Below, in pieces: positions 1 through 9,080 of a stretch of 40,186 nt of DNA. The notes under the pieces are model-generated. The model made no database searches and was not told where the DNA came from. It saw only the letters and a list, made by a program, of their open reading frames with translations. Position 1 is the stretch's first letter. Every line of letters begins with the position of its first letter. The stretch is from Bradymonadales bacterium (lineage in GTDB: Bacteria; Bdellovibrionota; UBA2394). A program made the position numbers and the translations under genes. The stretch covers positions 1 through 40,186 of the forward strand of contig REDG01000044.1 of assembly GCA_007693605.1 (NCBI GenBank). Direction: 5' to 3'.

Positions 1-158
1 AGCGAGCATCGCAGTGTGGTTTAGATGCCACTCGAGAAGCGCAGCGACGCAGCCGACACTGCAACGCGGGAAAGGAGCGTTGCAGCCATCCTCAAATCAT
101 GTCGACCGAAGGTCGACCAGAGTGTAGGGGCAGATGGGCCTTTAGCGACACTCCCTCT
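1..158 (+). repeat. Structured dispersed repeat, copy A (left end cut by window)
   Basis: This stretch is nearly identical, by eye well over 80 percent, to 10042-10192. It holds two clear hairpins. The first has arms CTGCAACGC (59-67) and GCGTTGCAG (77-85) around a 9-base loop. The second is GTCGACC-GAA-GGTCGAC (101-117). A longer-range pairing of GCAGTG near 11 with CACTGC near 57 is also possible. The repeat ends in the block GATGGGCCTTTAGCGAC (133-149), a few bases before the stop codon of the minus-strand gene at 159. It has no plausible open reading frame. It may be a small RNA, a REP-like element or a 3' processing element; the function is unknown. Confidence 0.8.
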
Positions 159-1370
159 TTAGGCCGGTGTCTGAGGGCGATAAGCGCGAAGCACTCGAGA
201 GAGCATTCGGTGCCTAGAATCATAAACCCTCAGCTCGATGGATTTGATGTCCAATCCGACAAGATGCTCCGGCAATTCTTGATCGAAAACGATCTTTTGA
301 GGAACTCCCAGCTCTGTCTGCAAACTCTCATCAAAAAAATGTCCGTTCTGAAAGTGAAGCCCGTTGTGAAAGTGAACCCGGTAGCGAACAACAAAAAACT
401 GATCTCGCTCCAGATTCATCTGATAACTCAGCTGCAAATGAACCCTTTCATCATTTCGCTGCAAATCATACGACTCCAAAAGAAAGAAATCATCTACCTC
501 AGAGACTGCTCTGGGCTGAAGACGATTCAGAATAGGCATCAAATTTGGCATCCGATAGGCGATCTCATTCTCAATCCAAACAATTTGCTCGCGAAGCTTG
601 GTGATTCTCTCTGACTGGGGTCGATTGAGCCTCGCTCTCGACAGTTGAGACACCGCCCTTCGAAGCTGAGCCTGGGTGTCGTCGAAGTGCCCCTGTTCTA
701 GAAAGCCCTTCGCGGTGTCGATAAAATACTGAGTATCCATCACGGCCACATGATAGTTAGCCGCTCTCAACTGCTCCCCAAGCGCCGCTATTTCTTCTGA
801 CACATCGTGAACTCGAAAAAGAAGAACAGAGTCAAATTCTAGGCGAGCCTTTCGAAGTTCAGCGCTAGCCTCTCGATACCTTCCTTCTTCTAACAAGGTC
901 TTTCCTGTCTCATACAGTCGCCGCGCAGAATCCCTTCGCCTACTTGAGGCAACAATGGCCATCGCCTCTCTCGCTCGATCTTCATATGCTGGCTCTTGCT
1001 GCAATCGCAAAAAGAGCGCTTCAGCTTCATCATGAAAGCCGTTTTCTAGAAGCCCTTCTGCAATTCGAAAGACGGCCTCGTTATACTCACGAATCAGAAC
1101 CGGATCTTCTGTCCAAATAGACTCTAAGGCCTCCAGATTTCTTTGTGCTGCAAGAAAATGATTCAGCTTCAAATTTTGATAGACCCGAGCAAGCACCAGG
1201 CGATACTGGTCTTCCATCGCTCGGCGATCCTCTAACCTTTGCTCCCTCCGCTCTTCGATTTCATCGATGCGAGACTTTTGTTGAAGGACAAAGCCCAAAG
1301 CGATCATCGCCGTGAGAAACACGCCCCCTAGCGAGATTGACCATGCCATGACTGTCTTCCGTTCCACCAC
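159..1370 (-). CDS. Membrane-anchored coiled-coil/TPR-like protein of unknown function
   Basis: I do not recognise this protein. The N-terminus has one hydrophobic segment (about residues 9-28, AWSISLGGVFLTAMIALGF), which reads as a signal anchor. A charged helix rich in Glu and Arg follows, then about 200 residues of helical pairs resembling TPR repeats (for example the GLLENGFHDEAEALFLRL and TLLEEGRYREASAELRKA stretches). The last 120 residues look beta-rich and could be a separate domain. The start is uncertain: GTG codons lie at 1370 and 1367 and an ATG at 1349. The gene is divergent from the topoisomerase VI genes with about 70 bases between them, and its stop lies directly against repeat copy A. 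Most of it probably lies in the periplasm, as a scaffold or assembly protein; that is inference. Confidence 0.7.
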   Translation of the reverse strand: MVERKTVMAWSISLGGVFLTAMIALGFVLQQKSRIDEIEERREQRLEDRRAMEDQYRLVLARVYQNLKLNHFLAAQRNLEALESIWTEDPVLIREYNEAVFRIAEGLLENGFHDEAEALFLRLQQEPAYEDRAREAMAIVASSRRRDSARRLYETGKTLLEEGRYREASAELRKARLEFDSVLLFRVHDVSEEIAALGEQLRAANYHVAVMDTQYFIDTAKGFLEQGHFDDTQAQLRRAVSQLSRARLNRPQSERITKLREQIVWIENEIAYRMPNLMPILNRLQPRAVSEVDDFFLLESYDLQRNDERVHLQLSYQMNLERDQFFVVRYRVHFHNGLHFQNGHFFDESLQTELGVPQKIVFDQELPEHLVGLDIKSIELRVYDSRHRMLSRVLRAYRPQTPA

Positions 1371-1460
1371 CCCCAGTATAGCCTAAGCCCATTCAGCAAG
1401 CCTGCCGGAAACTCCTAATTTAATTGAAGTTTTTGATCGCATTTGATGATATGTCGCATT

Positions 1461-3239
1461 ATGGGGAATAAGAACACAAAATCAGCGAAAAAGCCGGCTA
1501 AACCGATCTCTCCGAGACCTGGCAGCCTGAAACGAAAAAGATCCAAGGCTGAGGTTTCGATGCCAGAGACCGAGTTGAAGACGAAACAAACTCGAAGAGC
1601 CGCCAAACCGATGCGAGAAAATGCAGAAAGCATGGCCAAAAGGCAGAGAGAAATCTCGGTCTCAGAGTTTTTTGCAAAGAACAGACACCTTCTTGGTTTC
1701 GACAACCCTAGAAAGGCTTTGCTCACTGCGGTAAAAGAGGCGATCGACAACAGCCTTGACGCCTGCGAAGAGGCCGGAATTTTGCCCGAGCTTCGGGTGG
1801 AGCTAAAGAGAATTGGAGCAAAGATTGTTGAAGAAAGCGAATCTGAATCGGAGAACACGAAGCCCAAGAAGAGAAAGGGTCCCGTTCCGACCGAAAGATT
1901 TGAGCTGAAGATCATCGACAATGGTCCGGGCATTCTGACCACTCAGATTCCAAAAATCTTCGGTAAACTTCTCTATGGCTCTAAGTTTCACCGACTCAAA
2001 ATGTCTCGGGGTCAGCAGGGCATCGGAATTTCGGCTGCCGGCATGTATGGCCAGATGACCACGGGAATTCCTGTTCGCATCCTCTCGAAGCTCCCCAAAA
2101 AAGATAAGGCCTATCAAGTCGATCTTAAAATTGACACCAAGACCAACAAGCCCATTGTCCTCTCAGAGAAGGAAGTACCTTGGCCAGAGAAAACGGAGTC
2201 AGGGACTTCGGTGTGTATTACTCTTGAGGGAAGGTACCAGCGCGGTCGGCAATCGATCGACGAGTTCATTCTTCAGAACACCCTGAGCAATCCCCATGCG
2301 AGCTTCCTCTTTATCGATCCAGATGCTGAAAAGTTTGAGTACCCAAGAAGCACAAGCGAAATGCCCGAGCTGCCAGCAGAAATCAAACCTCACCCCTACG
2401 GAGTCGAGCTTGGCAACTTTCACCGCCTTGCACAAGACAGCTCAGCCAAGACGCTCAAAGACTTTTTAGTGAAGGATTTCTCAAGGGTGTCTGAAAAAGT
2501 CGCTTCAGAGATTCTGACAGAAGCCGGCCTGAAGAATTCTAAACTGAAAACGCTTAGTTCTGAGAATCTGAATCTGGTGCATCAAGCCATTCCGAAAGTG
2601 GACATTAAAAACCCGCCAACTCATTGCGTCATCCCCATCGGTGAAGACCTACTGACCGAAACACTGCGGCAAAAGACCGCGGCCGAATTTTTTGTGGCCA
2701 CAACACGCAGCCCAAGCGTCTATCGCGGCAACCCCTTTATTGTGGAAGCCGCGCTTGCTTTCGGGGGTGAGCTTTCATCCGAAGAGCCCATGCAGGTTTT
2801 TCGCTTTGCCAATCGGGTGCCGCTTCTCTTTCAACCCGCCGCTTGCGCATCCGTTCGCGTTCTCACCAAAATTGAATGGAAGAAGTACGGCTTAAGTCAG
2901 TCGAAGGGCTCTCTTCCCATTGGCCCGGTGGCCGTAATCATTCATGTCGGAAGTGTGTGGGTGCCATTCACTTCTGAAAGCAAAGAAGCCATTGCCGACT
3001 ACCCTGAAATCAAACAAGAGATTCGACTGGCCATCTTAGAATGCGCTCGCAAGATGAATCTTTATCTGTCTAAAAGGCGTCGCGCTGCCGAAGCCGCCAG
3101 AAAGGCGAACTATATTGATACCTATATTCCCTATATCGGTGAAGCTCTTCAAGACATGCTAAAACTCAAAGAGGGGCAAAAAGAGAAGGTCATTATGACT
3201 TTGAGAGAAACTTTAGAAAAAACCCGAATCGAGGTGTGA
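1461..3239 (+). CDS. top6B: DNA topoisomerase VI subunit B (GHKL ATPase subunit)
   Basis: This is the ATPase subunit of a type IIB topoisomerase, which with subunit A passes one DNA duplex through another. All Bergerat-fold motifs are visible, numbered from the ATG at 1461: the N-box with Glu and Asn in [11 protein letters not shown] (about 92-102), the IIDNGPGI motif (about 151-158) and the GQQGIGIS lid (about 174-181). The conserved transducer segment [13 protein letters not shown] lies in the C-terminal third. Length is normal for Top6B (about 590 residues). The first 70 residues form a Lys/Arg-rich tail, and a Ser/Glu-then-Lys/Arg insert sits just before the second ATPase motif. Start codons are possible at 1443 (TTG), 1446 (ATG) and 1461 (ATG); none has a strong ribosome binding site. 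It is followed after one base by top6A, so the two are surely co-translated. Confidence 0.95.
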   Translation: MGNKNTKSAKKPAKPISPRPGSLKRKRSKAEVSMPETELKTKQTRRAAKPMRENAESMAKRQREISVSEFFAKNRHLLGFDNPRKALLTAVKEAIDNSLDACEEAGILPELRVELKRIGAKIVEESESESENTKPKKRKGPVPTERFELKIIDNGPGILTTQIPKIFGKLLYGSKFHRLKMSRGQQGIGISAAGMYGQMTTGIPVRILSKLPKKDKAYQVDLKIDTKTNKPIVLSEKEVPWPEKTESGTSVCITLEGRYQRGRQSIDEFILQNTLSNPHASFLFIDPDAEKFEYPRSTSEMPELPAEIKPHPYGVELGNFHRLAQDSSAKTLKDFLVKDFSRVSEKVASEILTEAGLKNSKLKTLSSENLNLVHQAIPKVDIKNPPTHCVIPIGEDLLTETLRQKTAAEFFVATTRSPSVYRGNPFIVEAALAFGGELSSEEPMQVFRFANRVPLLFQPAACASVRVLTKIEWKKYGLSQSKGSLPIGPVAVIIHVGSVWVPFTSESKEAIADYPEIKQEIRLAILECARKMNLYLSKRRRAAEAARKANYIDTYIPYIGEALQDMLKLKEGQKEKVIMTLRETLEKTRIEV

Positions 3240-3240
3240 A

Positions 3241-4356
3241 GTGGCCGTGCGAAGCAAAAAGAAAGAACCGACCGATAGGACTGCCTTAGGCAATATTGAA
3301 AAAACCGCGAAGGATGTTTACGAAAAGGCCTTGAAGAAACAGAAGCCTCAACTAAAACTTCCCGTTCGTTCTTTGAGCAATGTCCGTTATCGATCAAAAT
3401 CTGGGTTTTTAGAACTGGCCAACCAGTACAAGACCAGAACTCTGACATACAACACCGTCAAGGGCTTTGCCCAAACTCTTAAGATGATGTCCGTCTCAAA
3501 AGAACTGATCGAAACCAACGACCATGCTTCGAAGAGGGAGATGTATTATATTTCAAAAAACTGGGGGCCGGCCCGATTTGACGAACAGCCAGAGAGCGAC
3601 ACCGTCATGGACGACATTGAGGCCATGATGACGGTGAATCGAGAGCAGCTCCGATTCATTCCCGAAGAAAAGGGCGGCGAGGTTGCTGGCAAGCTGTTGG
3701 TGATTGACCGAGACCGAGAGACCAAAAAACCGATTCGCATTGACTGTACAGGCTTCGGATCTGGAGCTTACAGCATTCCCATTTCTGTGGAGCACCTTCA
3801 GTTTGAAACCAAAGCGAAGTTCATTCTGTGCATTGAAACTGCGGGAATGTTTCAAAGGCTGGTGGCGCACAACTACTGGAGAAAGGCGAACTGCATTCTC
3901 ATTTCAATGGGAGGCGTTCCGACTCGAGCATGTCGCAGGTTCGTCCGACGCTTGGCAGACGAAATGAAGCTTCCGGTTTATACATTCGTCGACGGTGATC
4001 CCTACGGAATTGCAAACATCTACCGCACTCTGAAGGTGGGATCAGGAAATGCAGCCCATATTAACCGATTCTTTTGCGTTCCTCAGGCGAAGTTCTTGGG
4101 GGTGACCCCGCAAGATATCGTTGACTACGAGCTGCCAACTCACCCTCTGAAAGATGTTGATATCAAGCGCGCCAAAGACGCTCTGAAGAATGACCCCTTT
4201 TTCAAGGCCCATCGGGAGTGGGTCAAAGCCATCGAGCAAATGCTGAAGATGGGCGTTCGGGCAGAACAGCAGGCCCTGGCAAAACACGGCTTGAACTATG
4301 TGATTGATGAATATCTTCCGAGAAAGATTAAAAGTGCCTCTAAATTTCTTCCATGA
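3241..4356 (+). CDS. top6A: DNA topoisomerase VI subunit A (Spo11-like cleavage subunit)
   Basis: This is the DNA-cleaving subunit, homologous to meiotic Spo11. The active-site tyrosine lies in SKREMYYISKNWG, at Tyr102 or Tyr103, in the winged-helix (5Y-CAP) domain. The Toprim domain has the catalytic Glu in CIETAGMF (about residue 199) and the Mg-binding DxD in VDGDPYGIANI (Asp251 and Asp253). Everything needed for cleavage therefore seems intact, and the 371-residue length is typical. The GTG start at 3241 lies one base after the TGA of top6B, which suggests translational coupling. Topoisomerase VI is characteristic of archaea and plants and only sporadic in bacteria, so this pair may have come by ancient transfer. 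Base composition looks like that of its neighbours. Confidence 0.95.
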   Translation: MAVRSKKKEPTDRTALGNIEKTAKDVYEKALKKQKPQLKLPVRSLSNVRYRSKSGFLELANQYKTRTLTYNTVKGFAQTLKMMSVSKELIETNDHASKREMYYISKNWGPARFDEQPESDTVMDDIEAMMTVNREQLRFIPEEKGGEVAGKLLVIDRDRETKKPIRIDCTGFGSGAYSIPISVEHLQFETKAKFILCIETAGMFQRLVAHNYWRKANCILISMGGVPTRACRRFVRRLADEMKLPVYTFVDGDPYGIANIYRTLKVGSGNAAHINRFFCVPQAKFLGVTPQDIVDYELPTHPLKDVDIKRAKDALKNDPFFKAHREWVKAIEQMLKMGVRAEQQALAKHGLNYVIDEYLPRKIKSASKFLP

Positions 4357-4387
4357 GAGCTTGAAGATTCCACTGAAAGCTCGTCTC

Positions 4388-4885
4388 GTGCTGATTGAGG
4401 ACTCTTCGACGAGTCGGGCCTCTGCTCAAAAGCTCATTCAACTTTTGGGGCTGGCACTTTGCCTGCTTTTGGGGACGGCCTGTCAGAGCGCGCGCTCTCC
4501 GGATTCCGCCCATGCGGCTGCCGCCTCGGCTGGTGGGAGCGATGCCTCTGTTTCAGAGCTTCAGTCCTTTTTCTGGGAGATCCTATCTCAAGCAGAAACC
4601 AGGCTCCAAGAGGTCATTGATGCCCAGTTCTTCACTGGCGTGAATCCTGCCTTTAGCAGCGGCCAAGTGGAGATGAGGGCGGTCGAGCGAAGGCTCTCGG
4701 TTGGGCTTGCACCGAAGCCCCCAGAGTCTGAGCAGAAAGCTCTTCTGCTGAAGGCCCATGAGGAACTTCTTGGCGTTTTGAAAAGCCTCTCTGGCGAGCA
4801 GGGCCTAGATCGAAGAGATCAAGCCTACTTTCGGCAACTGGCCATGGAGCTCGAACAAAGCCTAATGCGCTTGAGTTTCGATTGA
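4388..4885 (+). CDS. Small predicted lipoprotein
   Basis: The protein has a lipoprotein signal: a hydrophobic stretch LLGLALCLLLGTAC ending in a lipobox with Cys about residue 32. An Ala/Ser/Gly-rich linker follows, and then a roughly 110-residue helical domain without a recognised family. The reading frame is open back to a TTG at 4304, inside top6A, but that would put 28 extra residues before the signal peptide. I prefer the GTG at 4388, which has GAAAG eight bases upstream; a TTG at 4361 is another option. It begins right behind top6A and may be read from the same transcript, although a functional link between an envelope lipoprotein and a topoisomerase is not obvious. Confidence 0.65.
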   Translation: MLIEDSSTSRASAQKLIQLLGLALCLLLGTACQSARSPDSAHAAAASAGGSDASVSELQSFFWEILSQAETRLQEVIDAQFFTGVNPAFSSGQVEMRAVERRLSVGLAPKPPESEQKALLLKAHEELLGVLKSLSGEQGLDRRDQAYFRQLAMELEQSLMRLSFD

Positions 4886-4916
4886 TTGAAGGCTCTATGG
4901 CCACTAAGCTAGAGGC

Positions 4917-6614
4917 ATGAATTTTCATTCCTATCGGCTTATCCCCCTTCTGATTGTAACCCTTTTCTTCGTCAGCTCTTGTCAGCGCTCTGATCAGTCT
5001 GAATCGGTCTGGCGAGACGCTTCTACCTACGAAGGCCCCGCCGTCAAAAACGATTGGATGGTCACCCAAATTGGAGCAAGTCCGAGTATTCTGAACCCCG
5101 TCTTGTCGTCTGACCTCTACGCCACCCAAGTGGAAGACTGGATTTTTGATCAATTGATTAGGCCAAACTACCAAACGGGAGAGCCCATCGGATCGCTCGC
5201 AAGCTCTTGGACCGTCAGTGAGAATGGTTTGACCTATGATTTCTTTATTCGAGAAAATGCCAAGTTCCATGATGGCACTCCCCTCACGGCAGAGGATGTC
5301 AGATTTTCTTTTGATATTATCAAAGATCCGAATGTCGATGCCGCTCATCTTCAAAATTATTATGCGGCCTTGGATAGAGTAGAAGTCATAGGTCCCCATC
5401 ACCTTCGCTTTCATATGAATGATCGCTACTATAGAAACCTGATTGTTTTGGGAACCACCAAGATCATGCCGAAACATATCTACGGGGAGGGGAATTTCAA
5501 TCAAAACCCTGCCAATCGAGCACCAGTAGGGAGTGGCCCCTATCGCTTTCTGCGTTGGGATACCGGCCGGATGATCGAACTCGAGAGAACTGAAGATTGG
5601 TGGGGAACAGAAGTGCCTTATTGGAAGGATCGTTATAATTTCGATCGGATTCTTGTACGAATTATCACAGAAAACTCCGTTGCCTCGATGGCCACTCGTC
5701 GAGGAGAGATTGATGTCATTGAACCGCTGCCAGAGCAGTTTGTGGATGATTTTTCTAGCCCAGAAATTGAGGAGAGATTCTATCGTTTACAGTTTTCTAC
5801 TATGGATGGGGCCGGCTATCGCTATGTGGGCTGGAATCTAAAGAAAGAAGTCTTTTCAGATCGCCGAGTTCGCCAGGCTCTGGCACACGCCTTTCCTGCC
5901 GATCTGATTAACCAACGAGTTTTTAAAGGCATCATGCGGCAGGCTGTGGGGCCTTTTCCGAAAGCCAGCCCGAAGACGCATCCCGATCTGAAGCCCTATG
6001 CTTTTGACGAGGCTCGAGCAGCACAACTTCTCGACGAGGCGGGTTGGAAGCGCCCGAATCCTGGGGCCCTAAGACAAAAAGACGGGAAAAACTTTGAGTT
6101 CGGCTTTATGTATGTCGCCAACAACCCCACTTTAGATCGCCTGGCTTTGATTTATCAGAGAACGCTGGCGGATCTTGGCATTCGAATGAATCTTCGAACT
6201 CTAGAGTGGACGGTTTTTCTAGAAAATATGAACGACGGAAATTTCGATGCGATTATGCTTTCTTGGTCGAGCAGCTGGGATAGTGACCCCTTTCAGATTT
6301 GGCATTCGACTCAATACGCCAATCGCGGCAGCAACCGAATTGCATTCTCGAACAAAAGAGTGGATCAGCTGTTGGAAAAGGCGCGCATCACCCTCGATCG
6401 AGAAGAGAGAAATCTTCTGTATCAGGAGTTCACAAAGATTATTCACGAAGAGACTCCCTATCTCTTTGTCTTTGAAAGGCCTGAGCTTCTGATTGTCAAT
6501 CGACGAATGCAGGGCGTTGAACCTGTTGGGAAGATGGGGCCAGACATTCCTGCCTTCTTCACTCCTCCGGGCTTTGAGCGATACGGCAGGAGTGGAGCTT
6601 CCGCATCAAGATAG
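4917..6614 (+). CDS. Peptide/nickel-type ABC transporter substrate-binding lipoprotein (family 5)
   Basis: This is a solute-binding protein of the OppA/DppA type. It has a lipoprotein signal peptide with the lipobox VSSC (Cys about residue 22), so it should be tethered to a membrane in the periplasm. The family 5 signature appears early, in SSWTVSENGLTYDFFIRENAKFHDG followed by PLTAEDVRFSFD, and the closing lobe contains the YANRGSNRIAFSN region. The length of 565 residues is normal. An AGAGG sequence lies just before the ATG. Two permease genes follow directly, making one import system, most likely for oligopeptides. The exact substrate cannot be read from the sequence; peptides fit best from overall resemblance, while sugars or opines are also known in the family. 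Confidence 0.9.
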   Translation: MNFHSYRLIPLLIVTLFFVSSCQRSDQSESVWRDASTYEGPAVKNDWMVTQIGASPSILNPVLSSDLYATQVEDWIFDQLIRPNYQTGEPIGSLASSWTVSENGLTYDFFIRENAKFHDGTPLTAEDVRFSFDIIKDPNVDAAHLQNYYAALDRVEVIGPHHLRFHMNDRYYRNLIVLGTTKIMPKHIYGEGNFNQNPANRAPVGSGPYRFLRWDTGRMIELERTEDWWGTEVPYWKDRYNFDRILVRIITENSVASMATRRGEIDVIEPLPEQFVDDFSSPEIEERFYRLQFSTMDGAGYRYVGWNLKKEVFSDRRVRQALAHAFPADLINQRVFKGIMRQAVGPFPKASPKTHPDLKPYAFDEARAAQLLDEAGWKRPNPGALRQKDGKNFEFGFMYVANNPTLDRLALIYQRTLADLGIRMNLRTLEWTVFLENMNDGNFDAIMLSWSSSWDSDPFQIWHSTQYANRGSNRIAFSNKRVDQLLEKARITLDREERNLLYQEFTKIIHEETPYLFVFERPELLIVNRRMQGVEPVGKMGPDIPAFFTPPGFERYGRSGASASR

Positions 6615-6632
6615 ACGAGTGAAGCATATTCC

Positions 6633-7646
6633 ATGAAGCGATACCTCATCACGCGAGCCTTTCTTTTTCTCTTTACCCTTTGGGGAATCACGATCGTTAC
6701 ATTTGGAATGCTTCAGCTCGCGCCCGGATCTCCGCTTGAGATGAAGCTCCTCTCGGACCCCACGGGAGGAATGGGAGATCGCTCGATGATTACAGAAGAC
6801 CAGATCGAGCGGCTTCGAGCTCAGTATCATCTCGATAAACCGATTTTGCATCGCTATGTTCTCTGGCTCAAAGACATTGCGGTTTTGGATTTTGGGACCT
6901 CATTCGTTGATCACCGTCCGGTAATTGAAAAAATCGGTGAGCGACTTCCTATTTCTCTGATTTTTGGTGGCTCCGCCATTTTTTTGGCCCTCTTTTTGGG
7001 AATTCCCCTGGGCCTTCTCAGTGGTCGCTTTCACAACCGACCTCTTGATCGGGGCATCGCCTTTTTTAGCATCGCCCTCTATGCGATGCCCTCCTATGTT
7101 TTGGGGATTTTGCTTCTGACTTTTTTGGGGAGTGATGAGTTTCTGAATATCTTTCCGATTTACGGAATCCAATCGGATAATTATCGGGAGTTGAGTCTTT
7201 TTGGAAAGGCCTTCGACCGTTTACATCACTTCGTTCTGCCCTGTGTTTGCTACAGTATCGGAGGCTTGGCTTATATCACCCAGCAACAGCGGGCCTCGAT
7301 TTTGGAGTGCCTGCATCAGGATTATGTGCGAACGGCTCGCGCCAAGGGGCAGACCGAGCGAGTGGTTTTTTATCGCCATGCCTTTCGCAATAGTTTGATT
7401 CCAATCGTCACTATTCTTGGCGCACTCATTCCGGGCATCGTGGGTTCGAGCATTATCATTGAGAGTTTGTTTTCGATTCCCGGCTTAGGGCTTTTGGTCT
7501 TTGAGTCTTTGCTGGCTCGTGATTACCCAACCATTATGGCGAATTTTGTCATCGGGGGCGTACTCACTCTATCGGGGATTCTTCTCTCAGATATTTTGTA
7601 TGTGGTGGTCGACCCCAGAATTCATTTTGGGAGCGCGAATTCATGA
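6633..7646 (+). CDS. Peptide ABC transporter permease, DppB/OppB type
   Basis: This inner-membrane permease has the family features of DppB/OppB: an N-terminal membrane helix (about residues 9-30), the RLRAQYHLDKPILHRYVLWL segment, four or five further helices, and the EAA loop that contacts the ATPase (DYVRTARAKGQ followed by HAFRNSLIP, about residues 230-255). The C-terminus VVDPRI is typical. It starts 18 bases after the binding-protein gene, and its TGA overlaps the ATG of the next permease, so the three genes form a translationally coupled operon. Nothing is missing compared with the usual length of about 310-340 residues. Confidence 0.92.
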   Translation: MKRYLITRAFLFLFTLWGITIVTFGMLQLAPGSPLEMKLLSDPTGGMGDRSMITEDQIERLRAQYHLDKPILHRYVLWLKDIAVLDFGTSFVDHRPVIEKIGERLPISLIFGGSAIFLALFLGIPLGLLSGRFHNRPLDRGIAFFSIALYAMPSYVLGILLLTFLGSDEFLNIFPIYGIQSDNYRELSLFGKAFDRLHHFVLPCVCYSIGGLAYITQQQRASILECLHQDYVRTARAKGQTERVVFYRHAFRNSLIPIVTILGALIPGIVGSSIIIESLFSIPGLGLLVFESLLARDYPTIMANFVIGGVLTLSGILLSDILYVVVDPRIHFGSANS

Positions 7647-8518
7647 TGCATCGAGTTCCTAAAATGACATGGATTTCAGGCTTCTTCGTGCTGATTTTTT
7701 TGCTTTGCGCCTTCTTTGCCCCATGGGTTGCGAACGAGCCTGGGGTTCGATCTTTTCAACTCTATCCGATAGGGCCCGACACCCCTCCGATCGCGCAGAT
7801 GCTCGACCGAGAGCCTCCGGGGACGATGAGCCTCGACGGTCGCCAGTATATTCTTGGTACGGATCATGTGGGGCGCGACCTTTTCGCTCGAATCGTGCAT
7901 GGAATTCGAAACTCCCTTCTGTTTGCCCTGGCCGTTGTGAGCATTTGTATTTTCTTGGGCATTGTTCTTGGGGGCATTATGGGGCTCTATGGGGGCAAGG
8001 TTGATCTCATTCTTCAAAGATTTATGGAGATTGTGGGAAACTTTCCGATCTTCCTTCTGCAGCTCACTCTGCTCGCCTTTTTTGAGCGGAATTATTGGAT
8101 ACTTTTGTTTGTGATGATTTTGGCGGGATGGATTCCCTACTGTCGATTTGTGAGAGCAGAATTTTTAAAGCTCAGGTCTCAGGACTTCGTGCAATCCGCC
8201 TACGCTTTGGGGGCGAGTCGATTCCGAATTTTTCGAAAGCATCTGCTGCCCAACTCTTTGACCCCGGTGATCACCTTTGTTCCTTTTGACCTGGCACAGG
8301 TCATTGTTGTTTTGGGAGCCCTGTCTTTCTTGGGCTTTGGAGAGCCCATTGATCAGGCGAGTTTGGGCGAGCTTCTGCGACAGGCGAAAGACAATTTTCG
8401 AGTAGCCTGGTGGATTGCCGTTTTTCCGGCTTCCGCCATCTTCCTGCTAACGCTGTCTCTGGCACTCTTTGGGTCCTCCATTCGAGATCTTCTTGATCCG
8501 CGATATGCAGAAAATTAA
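7643..8518 (+). CDS. Peptide ABC transporter permease, DppC/OppC type
   Basis: This is the second permease of the importer. It has the DppC/OppC landmarks: an N-terminal helix, LGTDHVGRDLFARIVHG (the GTDxxGRD motif, about residues 72-88), and the EAA loop SAYALGASRFRIFRKHLLPN in the C-terminal half. It ends in DLLDPR, as family members usually do. Its ATG overlaps the stop of the previous gene in an ATGA. No ATPase genes (DppD/DppF) follow; the next element is the RNase P RNA on the other strand. The ATPases must be encoded elsewhere or shared with another transporter. Confidence 0.92.
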   Translation: MMHRVPKMTWISGFFVLIFLLCAFFAPWVANEPGVRSFQLYPIGPDTPPIAQMLDREPPGTMSLDGRQYILGTDHVGRDLFARIVHGIRNSLLFALAVVSICIFLGIVLGGIMGLYGGKVDLILQRFMEIVGNFPIFLLQLTLLAFFERNYWILLFVMILAGWIPYCRFVRAEFLKLRSQDFVQSAYALGASRFRIFRKHLLPNSLTPVITFVPFDLAQVIVVLGALSFLGFGEPIDQASLGELLRQAKDNFRVAWWIAVFPASAIFLLTLSLALFGSSIRDLLDPRYAEN

Positions 8519-8523
8519 GATCG

Positions 8524-8541
8524 GATGGGCCCTTAGCGATT
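8524..8541 (+). repeat. Short dispersed motif GGGCCCTTAGCGATTC, copy D
   Basis: This is a diverged copy of the block that ends both long repeats (133-149 and 10169-10185) and also occurs at 18742 and 31908. The consensus is GGGCSYTTAGCGAYWC, always in the same orientation. Here it lies between the convergent end of the permease gene and the 3' end of the RNase P RNA gene. The gap holds no obvious stem-loop with a T-run. Confidence 0.5.
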
Positions 8542-8571
8542 CGGTGGGGAGTGTGATAAAGGAAGGCCTGA

Positions 8572-9041
8572 GTTGAAGGCTATAAGCCGGGTTCTGTCGA
8601 CTCCGAGAGGAGGCCATTCTTAGTTTCCTCTCAGGAGTGGACGATCATCAATCTGGAGAGTCTGTTACCAAACTCCCTCAAGCGACCTACCTCAGAACCT
8701 CAGAAATTTCATCAAGAGAGAGTCTTCTCTTGTCCGCTCACGCGGAAAGGTTCTTGTTTTGGTCTTGCACCCCATGGGGTTTAGCGCAACTGTCGTCACC
8801 GACAGAAGCCGTGAGCTCTTACCTCACGATTTCAACCTTACCTGATCCCTTGCGGGCCATCGGCGGTATATTTTCTGTGCCACTTTCCGTATCTGCCGAA
8901 GCAGACCCAGGCCGTTAGCCTGCATGGTGACTCCGCAGGAGTCTCTCCTTCTGTCGAAGAGAGATCAACCCGCCGGTGCCCGGACTTTCCTCCAGCTAAG
9001 TGCGAGTCTCCTCGACCAGCCAGCGACCGTCCACCTTCAAC
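8572..9041 (-). ncRNA. rnpB: RNase P RNA
   Basis: On the minus strand the conserved bacterial RNase P RNA blocks appear in order. They are GAGGAAAGTCCGGGC near the 5' end (8979-8993), GATGGCCCGCAAGGGATCAG in the middle with its GGTAAGG continuation, and ACAGAACCCGGCTTA at the 3' end (about 8584-8598). The termini pair as helix P1: GTTGAAGG at the 5' end with CCTTCAAC at the 3' end (8572-8579), and this fixes the limits. The RNA is the catalytic part of the enzyme that cuts 5' leaders from pre-tRNAs. At about 470 nucleotides it is longer than the E. coli RNA (377), through extended peripheral hairpins such as the pair at about 8930-8970. It lies directly behind the zinc-ribbon protein gene. 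Confidence 0.95.
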
Positions 9042-9052
9042 TCATAAAAGCA

Positions 9053-9080
9053 TTTGTAGCAGAACTGGGCCTAAGATCAA
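9053..9080 (-). promoter_or_regulatory. Candidate sigma-70 promoter for rnpB
   Basis: On the minus strand TTGATC (9080-9075) and TACAAA (9058-9053) are separated by 16 bases and would start transcription about 10 bases before the mature 5' end of the RNase P RNA. The -35 overlaps the stop codon of the upstream gene. The match is only moderate; co-transcription from the upstream gene is equally possible. Confidence 0.35.

Noticed and set aside
5881..5900. A TGGCAC resembling half of a sigma-54 promoter in the binding-protein gene
   Set aside because: It lies in the middle of a coding region without the matching -12 spacing to a downstream gene start; likely chance.
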